Counted from the first letter of the stretch, positions 1 through 10,139 are shown. The stretch: 64,000 bases of DNA from Arbacia lixula (GCA_963669155.1 OZ022581.1:5758676-5822675); one strand, 5' to 3'. Notes: generated by a model from the letters alone, not told the origin. Numbers and translations are program-made.

Positions 1-49
1 CCAGTCATGCCTATATCACTTATTAGCTGTCTAATTACCTGAAAGGCTC

Positions 50-345
50 ATGAAAAATAACTACAGCTGTACTTATCACCCCCTCTCTCTTTTTCTTTCT
101 TTCTTCATTTCTCCCCCCCCCCCCCTTCCTCCTTTCATCTCTCTCTCTCTTATATTCTCTTTATTCTTGTTTCATTTCCTGCCTTTTTTGGAATCCCTCT
201 CATTCTCTTTCTTTAACTTACTCTCTCTCTCTCTCTGTTCCTCTCTTTTCCCTCTCCCCACACTTCTTCCTCCCCTTTCACCCTCCCCCCCCCCCCCCCC
301 CACCCCTTTCCCAATCTCCAATCCCGCACATCTCTACCACTTATT
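50..345. repeat. Pyrimidine-rich low-complexity tract with two poly-C runs
   Basis: The plus strand is almost entirely C and T, with CT runs and poly-C runs near 113-125 and 285-301. The long open frame through it encodes mostly S, L, F and P, as expected from CT repeats, and is not a gene. Confidence 0.9.
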
Positions 346-863
346 CCTCAAATGTTGATTGAAACCATTAACCCAGTTCTGGGGTCTCTGCATTGATACG
401 GCCTATTACCTTTTCTCCCTGGATCAGTCAATACCAGAAAATGAGGTCCAATAATAGAAATCCAACATCACCGCACACTACCGCGACAAAAACGCAGTAG
501 TATTGTTTTTTAGATGGTGGATTACAAGGTGTCTTTTTACAAATGGAGGAACAGTTATCATCATCTTTCTCTCTCCCTTTCACTCTATGGATAGAAATAG
601 AGTGTGTTATGCAGGCTTTATGACGCTTTTTTGGTACAGAGAAGCGGGTTAATTGGTGCTATAGTCAAGCATATCGCATTTATTGGAGCAACTACTCCCC
701 TTCTCACTCGCACAGCTTAGCCTGTATGTGTGCTTCAAATGCTTACACCTTCTCACAAGACACATTTGCCTTCATAAGATCAGTCAACAACTTTTTAGCC
801 TTTTTCAAATAAGATACATTCAACTTAATAATGTACCCTACAGACAAATAAAAAAAAAATTGT
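346..863. other. Unannotated stretch
   Basis: No repeat structure, RNA or supported exon seen. If the minus-strand terminal exon at 910-1075 is real, the right part of this stretch is the DNA just past its cleavage site. Confidence 0.5.
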
Positions 864-869
864 TTTATT
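864..869 (-). promoter_or_regulatory. Candidate polyadenylation signal AATAAA
   Basis: The minus strand reads AATAAA here, about 40 bases downstream of the stop codon at 910-912, and a T-rich run (plus-strand A run 851-859) follows. This matches the usual arrangement of a cleavage site. AATAAA is common by chance in AT-rich DNA; the value comes from its position after the open frame. Confidence 0.4.
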
Positions 870-909
870 TTCGCTTCGTATACAACCCAAGATATATACA
901 AGTCCATTT

Positions 910-1075
910 CTAAAGAGAAATCAAAACAATTGTGCGACTATTTGACAGGTATGAAATCTCTCTGGAGAGGAAGCTTGCTCTGATGTTGTCCCTTAGATGA
1001 TCATCAATCTGCTCCTGTACTTTTTTCCATTCAAATTGTCTGCTAATCAACTTCTTCATTTCTTCTCCTGTAAGC
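910..1075 (-). CDS. Candidate terminal exon, unknown protein
   Basis: A minus-strand segment after a GCTGCAG acceptor-like site reads LTGEEMKKLISRQFEWKKVQ and then EQIDDHLRDNIRASFLSREI, ending in TAG at 910-912. The peptide is rich in E, K, R, D and Q and looks helical and soluble, unlike the low-complexity frames elsewhere. Downstream are AATAAA and a T-rich run. The frame starts with one base of a split codon. This matches the two bases left at the end of the candidate exon 2009-2103, so joining them gives a continuous frame across a 933-bp intron. Weak point: the tract before the acceptor is purine-rich, so that boundary is uncertain. I do not recognise the family. Confidence 0.4.
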
Positions 1076-2008
1076 CTGCAGCCAACTCTACGCCTCGTCC
1101 TCCAACCAGCCCACATCACGTTCTTCCTCTGCTTCCTTCATTTAGACTCCTTGGTTGTCCAGGGGCCTTTTGTCTTTTCCTGTCATGTTATCGCTTCTAA
1201 TGATTAGGATTCTGAGAGGAGAGCTACCCAAGGATTGTCTCACGAACGTCTGGAGGTCACCGTCTACCAATTTCACCACACAAATAACAAAGAACATATC
1301 AATCAGAGAGCAAAAGGATGTAAAAATAAAGACAATTAAGAAGACACACAAAAAAAGAGTGCAGATACATGTATTAAAACAAGAACACATATAAAAGAGT
1401 GAAAAGAAAACTTTAAAAAATGGAGAACACAGTGATATAAAAAGAGTTTGCATTATTACTTTGGGGTACCAGAATAGCTAAGAACAGATGTAAAATTGAT
1501 ATCATGTAAAATTAACAAATGTAAGATAACACATGTCTTCAAAGTGCCAGGTATTGGTGCTGGTTAAAACACAAGCATTCTTCCTATTTGATTCCATCTT
1601 CTCATCACCCTTTTATCAGTAATACTCATAACCATCTATACACAAAGCATCATGTACTTTTTCGAGAAGCTGCCATGCTTCAAATGCTGCGACTTTAAGT
1701 CCCCCTAGCTTAGTTTAAACATTCATAAAGAGTAGGAGTAAGGCAGAAACAAGCAAGTAATTGTACAAAATGTGATTAAATATGGTTCTTACACCCCTAA
1801 GCACTAATAAAAACAAATGGGGAGAACATAAATTGTGAATATTGCCCTACATGACATGGTAAGTTGAAGGATATGACTGGATTTCTGCTGGTGGGGATAA
1901 AGTGGTGAGAGTCTGCATGGTGGAAAGGTGATTGCTGGTTCACACTCTGCCCTGGTGTGGACAATCTCTAACAAAGTTTCATGCTCAGCCTTGTCCATCT
2001 CAACCCAC
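1076..2008 (-). other. Possible intron between two candidate exons
   Basis: Intervening DNA if exons 2009-2103 and 910-1075 belong together; otherwise plain non-coding DNA. A short minus frame around 1142-1280 reads LVDGDLQTFVRQSLGSSPLR and is protein-like, but I cannot place good splice sites on both sides. Confidence 0.3.
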
Positions 2009-2103
2009 CAGTGCCTCGCAAACAGGACGATGTCATCCTCAATTAAACTCTGATTTTGGCTCAAGCTAGATATGAACAATGCAAAAACTTCTTTAAATTG
2101 TAT
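2009..2103 (-). CDS. Candidate internal exon, unknown protein
   Basis: The minus strand has an acceptor (TATGTTTGCAG) followed by an open frame starting IQFKEVFALFISSLSQNQSL and continuing IEDDIVLFARH. A donor CTG|GTGGGT gives a 95-nt exon leaving two bases, TG. These join the first G of exon 910-1075 to make a Trp codon and keep the frame. The frame is also open past this donor (EMDKAEHETLLEIVHTRAE, down to about 1930), so the exon may be longer with a donor I cannot see. The composition is that of a folded protein. Family not recognised. Confidence 0.4.
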
Positions 2104-2213
2104 CTGCAAACATATATCAGCTGACACTCCTCCTTCAGAATGAGCTAGTAATCATCTCACCCGTATGCCAGTTCCATCCTCATTAATCACCCCAAAATCC
2201 CTCTTCCCCCTCC

Positions 2214-2226
2214 CCCCCCCCCCCCC
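2214..2226. repeat. Poly-C run
   Basis: Uninterrupted C homopolymer, one of about twenty such runs of 12 or more in the window. Confidence 0.9.
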
Positions 2227-2324
2227 TTCTTTCCATGTCCGGTGCTACATTCCAGACAAGATATATACACGATCCTGAAACACCAGCAGCCCTATGCATG
2301 TAACTAGAGATACGCAAATCTCAC

Positions 2325-2410
2325 CTGGTCGCGCTATTTAGGCCAGCTACACGTAGCACATACACCTGTCGTCGTCTCAGGTAGGCCAGCCCACGGTACA
2401 GTTTGCAGGT
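2325..2410 (-). CDS. Weak exon candidate with good donor, no acceptor
   Basis: The minus strand reads YRGLAYLRRRQVYVLRVAGL then NSAT up to a strong donor GACCAG|GTGAGA. Upstream the frame meets a TGA at 2411-2413, and there is no AG between that stop and the start of the peptide, so no ordinary acceptor fits. It is either chance, an inactivated exon, or an exon whose start lies inside the segment. Its exit phase does not match exon 2009-2103. Confidence 0.2.
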
Positions 2411-2586
2411 TCAGTCTAACAACTTGGCTTTATTCCTCAAGAGAGTATTGATATTAAACTGCTCCTGTGCCAAGCTAAAGGACGCTCCGTTCGATGTGCT
2501 TGTTAGCGGTAAAACACATTTCTACAGCATTTATTTTGCTACCCATGGATTTAGTCAATATCCAACTCTCACAGCTATACCATAAG

Positions 2587-2655
2587 TTAACTCTCTCATT
2601 ACCACTGGTGTAGTAAGCCAGTGGGGGTTTTAATGCCTGGTAATGCCAGGATTAA
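2587..2655. mobile_element. Short palindromic element, copy 1 of 4
   Basis: A roughly 70-bp element of the form TTAACyCT..ATTACCA ... GTAAGCCAGTGGGG ... TGGTAATG..AGGRTTA, with complementary ends. Three further copies lie at 32515-32591, 32590-32665 and 40157-40235. The core GTAAGCCA and the terminal TTAACC/GGTTAA are the best conserved parts. Size and ends fit a very small non-autonomous element or SINE-like fragment. Confidence 0.5.
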
Positions 2656-2934
2656 GGACAAACCAGAGATAATATTGAGACAAGTAATTTGGGTGGAAGA
2701 GGGCACATGAGCACAGAGCATGAGGAGTAGTCAGGGCAAGATGACAGCAATCAAAGAGAAAGTGAAAGAACATGTGCATGCCCTCTGAATGATTAAGTTG
2801 GAAGTTGCTGAAGCCAATCAAACAATGACAGAATAATTGATAACGACAACACCCTCCCGACATGCCTGCCTGACCACCGTCTAAACACAGGCCCTGTCCA
2901 CTGCTCAGCTGCAAATTGGCAATGCCAGATGCTT

Positions 2935-2997
2935 AACCCCCTCCCCACCACTCCCCCATGGCTTAAAAGGGGGAATCCCATAGGGGGTTAAATGTGG
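2935..2997. repeat. Small inverted repeat ending in TTAACCCCCT
   Basis: TTAACCCCCT on the left is mirrored by AGGGGGTTAA on the right, with a CCCCCATGG/AAGGGGGAA inner part. A poly-G run follows at about 3006-3017. Confidence 0.4.
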
Positions 2998-3018
2998 GGA
3001 GGAGGGGGGGGGGGGGGT

Positions 3019-3690
3019 AGAGAGTCAGAACGGGCGGGGAGATAAAAGGAGGGAGGCGTACCGCGGGTTAATTAGGCTCGTCGGGAGATACAGCTATCTT
3101 GCGCAATGACAAGGAGAGCGAAAATCAATTACCCGAGTGTCACCCTTCTTGGCCAAGCGGAACCAAAATCATCACCTGAGAAAGAGTTCGTGCAAGGCAC
3201 CAGATGGAGAAGAGATGAGGGGGGAACTCTTCCCCTCCTCCACGCTCCTTGCTCTTTCTCCCCATTACTTGGATACACTTTTCATCTCCCATGCCACCAC
3301 TTTTCATGAGTTTGCAAGATATTTTGCTGTGATGAGTCATCCCTGATGTTTTTCTTCTTTTAAAGGTTGTGATGAGAGCCAAGTTTTTTAACTGAAATTT
3401 GTAAGGAATGGTTGCCAATGAAAATAAATGATACGGTATGGATGGTAACAAACTGCACAACTGATGATGTGATCATTGTGACAGTAGAAATGACAACAAA
3501 GATGTTAGTCGGAGTGAAAGAGTTTGCATGGCTACTTATGAAGTCTGGCATTACTAAATGAATAAACCATACAGACCATTCTACCCTTCAAGCATAATCA
3601 AGCTCTTGATTGCATGTTTGAGGGCTACATCATCCTCAGTGATTTTGATGACATATAGGAGCAGGAGGATAAATATATAGACTGCTGCTA
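3019..3690. other. Unannotated stretch
   Basis: Contains TTAATTA near 3068 and several short mixed open frames, none bounded by good splice sites. Nothing I can name. Confidence 0.4.
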
Positions 3691-4150
3691 TATGGTACAA
3701 GTTCCACATTTACATAATGACCCCTGACCTGGGCCAGTCAGATGAAATCTGGAAGCCAGGAAGTCTGCAAAAGACTTCTTTGTTATGATTTGACCAGACC
3801 CATTGTTCGGCCACCGACCATTCCTTATTTTGACAGCTCCCTCAATATGTTGCACAGGGCACTTGACAGACCAGACTGACCAAGGAACCATGCCAGCTTC
3901 CCAAGCCAGGCGGTCATCCAGCCTACCAGACATAGCTGACCATTGGGAAGGTTCAGCCAGACAGACCATGAACTGAGCTGAACTCCCTGGCCTGGTGCTA
4001 TTTAATAGGGTGCCTTTATAAGGTGATATACCCCAGTGACCAATAGCATCTATGGTGTCCCTAAGGGTTTTTTTTTTGGTCCTTTTCAGGCTGGGCAGAC
4101 AATAAGGTGGGTCAAGTCCACTCACTGCAATCTTCTTGTTTTCTTTCAAA
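3690..4150. other. TGACCA/CAGAC-rich segment
   Basis: Words such as GACCAGAC, GACCATT, CTGACC and GGCCAGTC recur here more than once per 50 bp. A minus frame of 153 codons spans the segment, but it has no recognisable domain and no Kozak or splice support, so I do not call a gene. Similar word-rich patches lie at 6.46-6.62, 7.65-7.87, 24.95-25.27 and 43.7-44.65 kb. Confidence 0.3.
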
Positions 4151-4236
4151 CACCACTCTCCCCCCCCCCCCCCACACCTCTGTCAGCCTGTCTCTCTCTT
4201 CCTCTCACCGACTGTCTCGTTATGAAACATGGTGCT

Positions 4237-4292
4237 TTCTTATGCGGACAAATTTTCAAAGGGTCTCTATTAAATTTTGTCTGTGTAACAAA
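4237..4292. mobile_element. Short imperfect palindrome related to 55462-55516
   Basis: GCGGACAAATTTTCAAAGGG followed by TTAAATTTTGTCTGTGTAAC pairs with itself as an imperfect hairpin and resembles the better palindrome at 55462-55516. Probably a decayed miniature element. Confidence 0.35.
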
Positions 4293-4496
4293 CGATGATG
4301 TTCATAGTGGCTATACATTTTATAAAAAATGTGTGCTGGTCTCTATATCTCTCTACACAATTATGTCTTCATGTGCATGCATGGCTGCCTGTCTCTCTAC
4401 CTCCTCATTGTCTCTCTTTGGCTGTTAAATGAAATTTAAAAAAATATGTACAGGTCATGTTCGATCCCTCTAAAAATGTTGTCATTATATACTCCA

Positions 4497-4600
4497 CATA
4501 TCTGCCTGTCTCTCTATCTCACTCACTCCCCCCTCCACTCTCCCCACTCCCTTTCTCTCATCACCTCTCTCTACCTCTCACTACTTCTCACTATGCCCCC

Positions 4601-4672
<72 letters not shown>

Positions 4673-4685
4673 ACCTCTCTCTCAC
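4497..4685. repeat. (CT)n microsatellite, left flank of gap
   Basis: CT-rich from 4497, pure CT dinucleotides from about 4605 to 4669, then the assembly gap. Confidence 0.95.
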
Positions 4686-4885
4686 NNNNNNNNNNNNNNN
4701 NNNNNNNNNNNNNNNNNNNNNNNNNNNNNNNNNNNNNNNNNNNNNNNNNNNNNNNNNNNNNNNNNNNNNNNNNNNNNNNNNNNNNNNNNNNNNNNNNNNN
4801 NNNNNNNNNNNNNNNNNNNNNNNNNNNNNNNNNNNNNNNNNNNNNNNNNNNNNNNNNNNNNNNNNNNNNNNNNNNNNNNNNNNNN
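4686..4885. other. Assembly gap (200 N)
   Basis: Exactly 200 N, flanked on both sides by CT or CCCT repeats. It looks like a fixed-size placeholder for an unassembled microsatellite, so the true length is unknown. Open frames running through it are meaningless. Confidence 0.97.
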
Positions 4886-5029
4886 CTCTCTCTCTCTCCC
4901 TCCCTCCCTCCCTCCCTCCCTCCCTCCCTCCCTCCCTCCCTCCCTCCCTCCCTCCCTCCCTCCCTCCCTCCTCCCTCCCTCCCTCCCTCCCCCTCTCTCT
5001 CTCTCTCTCACTACCTTGCTCTCACACAC
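4886..5029. repeat. (CT)n and (CCCT)n microsatellite, right flank of gap
   Basis: CT dinucleotides, then about 90 bp of CCCT tetranucleotides (about 4898-4990), then CT again. Confidence 0.95.
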
Positions 5030-5365
5030 CCTCTCTCAATCTTCCCCACTCTGTAAGAGTTTAATTCTCGTCAGCCACAGGCTTTTGTACTCTGTCTGTC
5101 ATTGGTATAATTACCACTGTCTGCTAGCATGGAGATTATCATCTTCACAAACGTAATTTTCACATGATTATCTTCTGGCCTCACTTCCAGACTTGCTTGA
5201 TTTTTCTAACTCAAACAAATCCATGCAAGTCTGAACCCACAAGACTAATACCACTGGAGCTGAAGGAGAAGTAGAGATTGATTAATCTGCGGAATCCAGA
5301 CATGTTTATTGTATAGTCTGGATTAGAAGTGACCTACAGCCTAGAAGCCACATTATACATGTACA

Positions 5366-5588
5366 CTACAGCTCAAAGGAATTGGCAAAGGGAAAGGGAA
5401 AGGGAAGAAAGGGACGGAGCCGCAGTTTTAAATCGTGGTATATTTTGTCCAGTTAAGCATGAAACACGATGCTTTAGCCTAAAAAGCATCGTGTTTCATG
5501 CTGAATTGGACAAAATATACCACGGTTTAAAACTGCAGCTCCTTCCCTTTCCCTTTCCCTATGCCAATTCCTTTAAGCTTGAGTGTAG
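5366..5588. mobile_element. 223-bp near-perfect fold-back element
   Basis: The left half (AAAGGAATTGGC, AAAGGGAAAGGG, GCAGTTTTAAA, TATTTTGTCCA, GCATGAAACACGATGC) is repeated in reverse complement in the right half, meeting around 5477. The arms are about 105 bp with few mismatches and almost no loop. It encodes nothing and would extrude as a long hairpin. Best read as a fold-back MITE of recent origin, since the arms have barely diverged. Confidence 0.8.
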
Positions 5589-5778
5589 ACTTACTTATCA
5601 TCTTCCAACTCGATCTGCAAAGCACAAGGCAAATGCACATGCCTCGCCTTTCAGTCTCTCCTATCTTTCTCAAACCAGTCTAACTCTTTATGTGCCATTG
5701 AGGCATTTTTTTCACTGGTAATACACACTATTCACATAGGTGCAGTATCGAGACTGGTAGAGAATGAGTTGAAGATGG

Positions 5779-6094
5779 CCCGTCCCTTTTACAAACATCT
5801 GCAAACTTCATGAAAGTTTGCACATATTTACCACCTATCTTTTGGATATCAACTGTGGAATTTTAAGGTCAGAGGTACTATAACACTCATAGAATTAATG
5901 AAAATCTAGTTTTCACTGAGATTTGACTATTTTCGTGGTACGAAAAAAGAAAGCTCGATCAATTATCAAAGATTATTTCCTCAAAACCGAATATTACGCT
6001 TTGCCGATTCCAGGGAAAGGTTATATAGCCACTCTCTCTCAAATAATAAGAGGGATGTCAGAACTTTCAGAATTAGGTCTGCAAAAGGGACGGG
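5779..6094. mobile_element. MITE with CCCGTCCCTTTT ends, copy 1
   Basis: Begins CCCGTCCCTTTTAC and ends GCAAAAGGGACGGG, a terminal inverted repeat of about 12 bp around 316 bp of non-coding DNA. Matching ends occur at 59148 and 59680. The 77-codon frame inside is incidental. The superfamily is not evident and target-site duplications are unclear. Confidence 0.5.
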
Positions 6095-6809
6095 TTCCCT
6101 TTAAATTGTGCTTTCTAACAAAGCATACAGTACTAGAAAGGCAATTAATAGCTTGAATGATTTTAACGGTTTCACACACAGGCAGGGAAAATGTAACCAG
6201 CAGGAGGAACAAAGGAGAGAGGCGGGACAAAAAAGAAAGAAAACGTACAAGACAAAGAATGAGTGAAAGAGAAAGGAAACAACAAGGAGAAATTCTAAAT
6301 TTTACTTTGTTCCAGAGTAAAAAAAAAAAAGAGAAAAGAAACAATGGTAGAAGACTGCAAGAAGAGAGGAAGAAGGAGACTGCTCTTGAGCTATTTTCTT
6401 CTCCTTTGTGACTAATGCCTTAGTGGGCATTCAGCCTGCTTTTCATTCCACTATGAAACCCAAGATACAGCTGACCAGATCAACTTCACATTGAGGGAAC
6501 CGAATGTCCAGCTCTCTTCTCTCCCCAGACTGTTGGTTTGGTCAGCTCCATTTACTCACAAAGTGGCTGAGGAACTTGAGCCGTGCCCTTGACCAACGCT
6601 GACCATAGGTCTCCTGGGGCCCCCCACGGATCCATTTTTTTTATCCCCTTCTCTATCTAAAATCCCCCTCCCCTCATCAGTTTCGAGACCCCACCCTTTC
6701 TCCTACAGCCTTAGCCCTATCATCAGGGAGGGTTTCAAAAATTCAATGTAAAACTGACCAACCCTCACAAAATACCCCCTGTATACAAACATATAAACTG
6801 GCAACTCAC
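6095..6809. other. Unannotated stretch with purine-rich patch
   Basis: Purine-rich (A/G) from about 6180 to 6400, then a TGACCA-rich patch at 6460-6620. No supported gene. Confidence 0.4.
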
Positions 6810-6870
6810 CTCCAGGTAACCAGCCAGTCACATTTACAATACCTGCTCCATTTCGTTCTAGTCATAAAAG
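6810..6870 (-). CDS. Weak candidate exon
   Basis: The minus strand has TTTGTGCACAG|CTTTTATG and a strong donor CTGGAG|GTGAGT, with an open frame between: FMTRTKWSRYCKCDWLVTWR. On the opposite strand the same place shows a plus acceptor (TTTCGTTCTAG) and donor (CAAAG|GTAAGT) bounding 21 nt at 6862-6882. At most one of these can be real and either could be chance. Confidence 0.2.
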
Positions 6871-7128
6871 CTGTGCACAAAGGTAAGTCGCGACCGCTGC
6901 AGTCAGTGCTATAAATTGTGGTAGACAGCAAAGTTACTACCCATAGAAAACACTACTATAAATTATGATAGACAGCAACACTACAGCAGTGTACCAGAGA
7001 CAAAATACTGCCTTCAATTAAGGTCGACAGGTAAATCACAACCAAGAATATAACTTACTGTAATCTACTGTGTGTGATGGAGTGCTAAGTGCATGGTAAG
7101 GTGCTTGTGACAATGGAAAATTATTTCA

Positions 7129-7186
7129 AACAGACAAAGCATCTTGTCTCAGGAGTGGTTTAATATCTTCCTTTGCTGTAAAGAAA
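7129..7186 (-). CDS. Weak candidate terminal exon
   Basis: The minus strand has an excellent acceptor tract (CTTCGCCTTTCTTTACAG) followed by KEDIKPLLRQDALSV and a TGA stop. The frame is also open upstream through the acceptor (QGLHLGQLFTSPFFTA), so a longer single exon is possible. No AATAAA is seen in the next 150 bp. Not recognised. Confidence 0.25.
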
Positions 7187-7911
7187 GGCGAAGTGAATAA
7201 CTGACCTAAATGCAATCCTTGGCTAGTGGTCAGTTTGACAGTTTGGGTCAATTCCAAAGGCTGGCCTGTTTCCCATACCTTTGAATTAATCAATTCACTG
7301 ATATGTTTCATTTTTTACTTTAACCATGAAAACTGAGTGTTATTAACAAAATGAAATAATATTTTGATGTTAATTTTCTATATTCACAACTTATGGAGAA
7401 GTATAAAATTGATGTATAACATTATAAATTGTTTTTCTGTTTCATTATCTGTTCCCCCTTCACAACTTCATTTCATTGAGTTCCCATTTAACTAACACCA
7501 TCTCCAAACTGCCCTTTACAATGCACATCTGTAAATGCAAGCCCTAAAGTCACCCTTAGATCTGCCCCTAAACCCTAATCACTCTTGCTGGTAGATGACA
7601 ATGCAGCATATAAATTTTAGAGACTGTTTAGGAGCGAGACTACACCCAGTCTGGCCTGTCCACTCATTCATTTCCTTGGTCAGACCTCAATTGGCCTTTC
7701 TCCTTATGTCCCTGGGGAGTCTGACCACTGGCTGAGACATAACACAGACCACCAGACACCAGACAAAGGGACAGTAAGGGAGGGAGGGAGAGAGAGATAT
7801 GCAGGCTGAAGTATGCAAGTAATAAATGGCCCACGCTTATTGGTCAGTCACTCAATGCATTTGACCACCACCAAGGTCAATGTGAATGGGGGCTGATAGG
7901 GGGATATTGAG

Positions 7912-8012
7912 AGAGAGAGGGGGGGGGGGGGTGGGAAAGAAGTGAGTGACAAGAACCCCCCCCCCTTTTTTTTTTTGTCTCTCTCTCTCTGTCTCTGTCT
8001 CTTCCTACCTCT
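7912..8012. repeat. Poly-G, poly-C, poly-T and CT run cluster
   Basis: A G run (about 7920-7931), a C run followed by T (about 7957-7976), then CT dinucleotides. Confidence 0.85.
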
Positions 8013-8518
8013 ATCTCTCTAAGAGCCCGTTTACACTTGCAGAGATCGCACCAGATTGCGCCATCTATGTAGTGTAAACCGTACATGCTTCTAAAGGAAG
8101 ATTGTAGTTGTGATAGAGAGTGGACAAAAACATTAGTTAAGATCAACTTGGCAATGTCAAACCTGAAGATCCTGAAAAGCTTTTCTCAGTGAATGTGAAC
8201 AGACAACATCCCTATGTGTCTAGCCTAGCTTCCATACTTTTTAACATTTCTAATCCAACCAGCACAAAGCATGAAATTGGATCTAGAAGTCGCAAGGCTC
8301 ATCCTCTCCTTCTGCTAGTCTGCCTTCAAGGTAAAGAAGAACTAGAGTGATTACGCTACTGTACCCAGACCCATACATGGTAGGGTTTGGATCAGAAATT
8401 CCCAAACAGCCGGTAAGTCAGGTCAAATACATTTGTGCCTGCCATGTAGACTTGCTAGCACAGACAAAACACAGACATCTAGCCCAAGAAATCTTGGGCT
8501 AGATGGAGCTAGCTCGGA

Positions 8519-8818
8519 GCGTCTTCATTAGCCTGAAAATTTTCCAACCCCGGCATGCATCAGCGCGCACGAGGCATTGTTAACGTTAGGTTTTTATACA
8601 TGCGTGAATGCGAGCTCACAACCGAAGCCATGCGGTCGTGGCCTATTCCCGTCACACACTGCGCGTGTGCGAACATCGGGATAATTTATACATCCCGAGC
8701 TCGAGCTTACGCCTATCCCAAGTTTCCAGCTAATGGAGACGCGATTGCAACTTCAGGCTGGTTCCCCCGGATCAGCAAAATAGCTCACTATTTCGTCTGA
8801 TCGGGCTAATGAAGACAC
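8519..8818. mobile_element. MITE with GYGTCTTCATTAGCC ends
   Basis: Left end GCGTCTTCATTAGCCTGA and right end TGATCGGGCTAATGAAGAC are inverted copies around roughly 300 bp. The interior is unusually CpG-rich compared with its surroundings, which suggests a fairly young insertion. The 81-codon frame inside has no domain. A partial copy starts at 10057. No transposase is present, so it is non-autonomous. Confidence 0.65.
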
Positions 8819-9156
8819 ACCTAGTGTCAGTCCTGAGATATGTAAGTGTCACTGAAGCATGTCTGCTGACCTCTGGAGAAAGGTCACTGCTTATAGGGTA
8901 GCTACAGGCTAGTCTGCTATTCAGATGTTCACATATATATTAAAATATATATGCTGGTATGCCACTCTCAATGCAGAAAGAATCAATAATTTCAGGAGCC
9001 TTCTAGCTTGCTACTTTAGCTGGGTGACAAAATATGGGGACTTGAGAGATCTCTAGAATTGACTGGCCTCAAAACAATATTGACTTTGTGCATGGATATC
9101 ATGAAAGGAGGTCATGGAAACTGATATTGGAAAGAAACAGATACAATGAGTTCGGG

Positions 9157-9172
9157 GGGGGGGGGGGGGGGG
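9157..9172. repeat. Poly-G run
   Basis: Uninterrupted G homopolymer. Confidence 0.9.
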
Positions 9173-9204
9173 GCAGGGAGAGATAATGAAACTGAGCCCA
9201 TATC

Positions 9205-9375
9205 TTTCTACACCCCAACCACATGGTAAAAACAAGACCCATAATTTCCTACACCCACACTTACAGTAAGGGTAAGGTAGAAAGTGAGCCCTCATTTTGT
9301 TCTACACCCCAACCATACAGCAGAAGCTGTACATGCCCCCATTTCTCTACACCTCAACCATAAGCTATGAGTCAT
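9205..9375. repeat. Degenerate tandem repeat, TTTCTACACCCCAACCA unit
   Basis: Four diverged copies of a unit of about 45 bp built on TCTACACCYCAACCATA; the second copy is the most diverged. Confidence 0.6.
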
Positions 9376-10029
9376 TTGCTCCTGTCTTGCGTTCAAAACC
9401 AAGGTTATTCACTGCAAGAAGACCTCAGAAAGTACTTCGTGGACATCACCTATGCAATTTTCTGAGAAAAAATAATGGGCTTACAGAATACTGACACACG
9501 AGCTTCGTAACTCCCCAGACAAACCATGGATATCATCTTTGGTCTACAGTCAAAGTGACTTCTTGATGGTCGCATAGTGAGGAGATATGCTAGACTTGAC
9601 TCTACTCTACCGCCCCCCAATTCCCCCCCCCCCCCATATTTTCAATTTGACGTCACCCACTCTCGCTTTCACGCAACCTGCTCTGTCTACACCACAGACT
9701 TGGCAAGATGTTAATGTCTAATAGATAGTCTAGCTGAAATGCGGCAATCACTTTCACAGGACACAGCCGCTAATACCTTGCCCTACTTTGTAAAAGAAGG
9801 TCGCACCTAACGGCCTTGCGTGATGAGGCCTACTTATAAAGATAAGCCCATACTGGGATTAAAAGATGGAAGGGAAGCGTGTTGTTGAAGGGGCTGTGAA
9901 GATTTGCAGACATAAAAAATATAGATAATTAACCAATGAAGAATATCATGTAACTTCACTCTCATCATGACCATTACATGCACTTGTTTTGCTCATTCAG
10001 TCTGCCAAAAAAACTGGGAGCTATCTTAC

Positions 10030-10102
10030 CTTCATTTGCAGAATGGCATTATAGGTGCGTCTTCATTAGCCTGATCTTTAAGTCTGATCAGCAATATCAG
10101 TT
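10030..10102 (-). other. Splice-bounded segment over a MITE fragment
   Basis: The minus strand shows a strong acceptor (CTGTTTTTCACTGCAG) and a strong donor (ATGAAG|GTAAGA) 73 nt apart. The only open frame (LILLIRLKDQANEDAPIM...) hits TGA just before the donor, so it cannot be an internal coding exon. The interior is largely the MITE end TAGGTGCGTCTTCATTAGCC. It could be an exonised MITE in a non-coding or poison exon, or chance. Confidence 0.25.
10057..10100. mobile_element. Partial MITE, related to 8519-8818
   Basis: Shares TAGGTGYGTCTTCATTAGCC and the following GATC with the end of the element at 8519-8818; the other end is missing. Confidence 0.5.
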
Positions 10103-10139
10103 CTGCAGTGAAAAACAGGTATATTCTGATGATCCAGCA

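Noticed and set aside
3688-4149. 153-codon minus frame
   Set aside because: No domain, no splice or start support, and the DNA is word-repetitive (TGACCA). A frame of this length can arise by chance in a GC-richer patch.
4446-5156. 236- and 199-codon open frames across the 200-N gap
   Set aside because: They consist of S/L/P from CT and CCCT repeats plus unknown residues from the gap.
5923-6156. 77-codon plus frame
   Set aside because: Overlaps a MITE and its end; no homologue recognised.
8555-8800. 81-codon plus frame in CpG-rich DNA
   Set aside because: Lies entirely inside a MITE with inverted ends.
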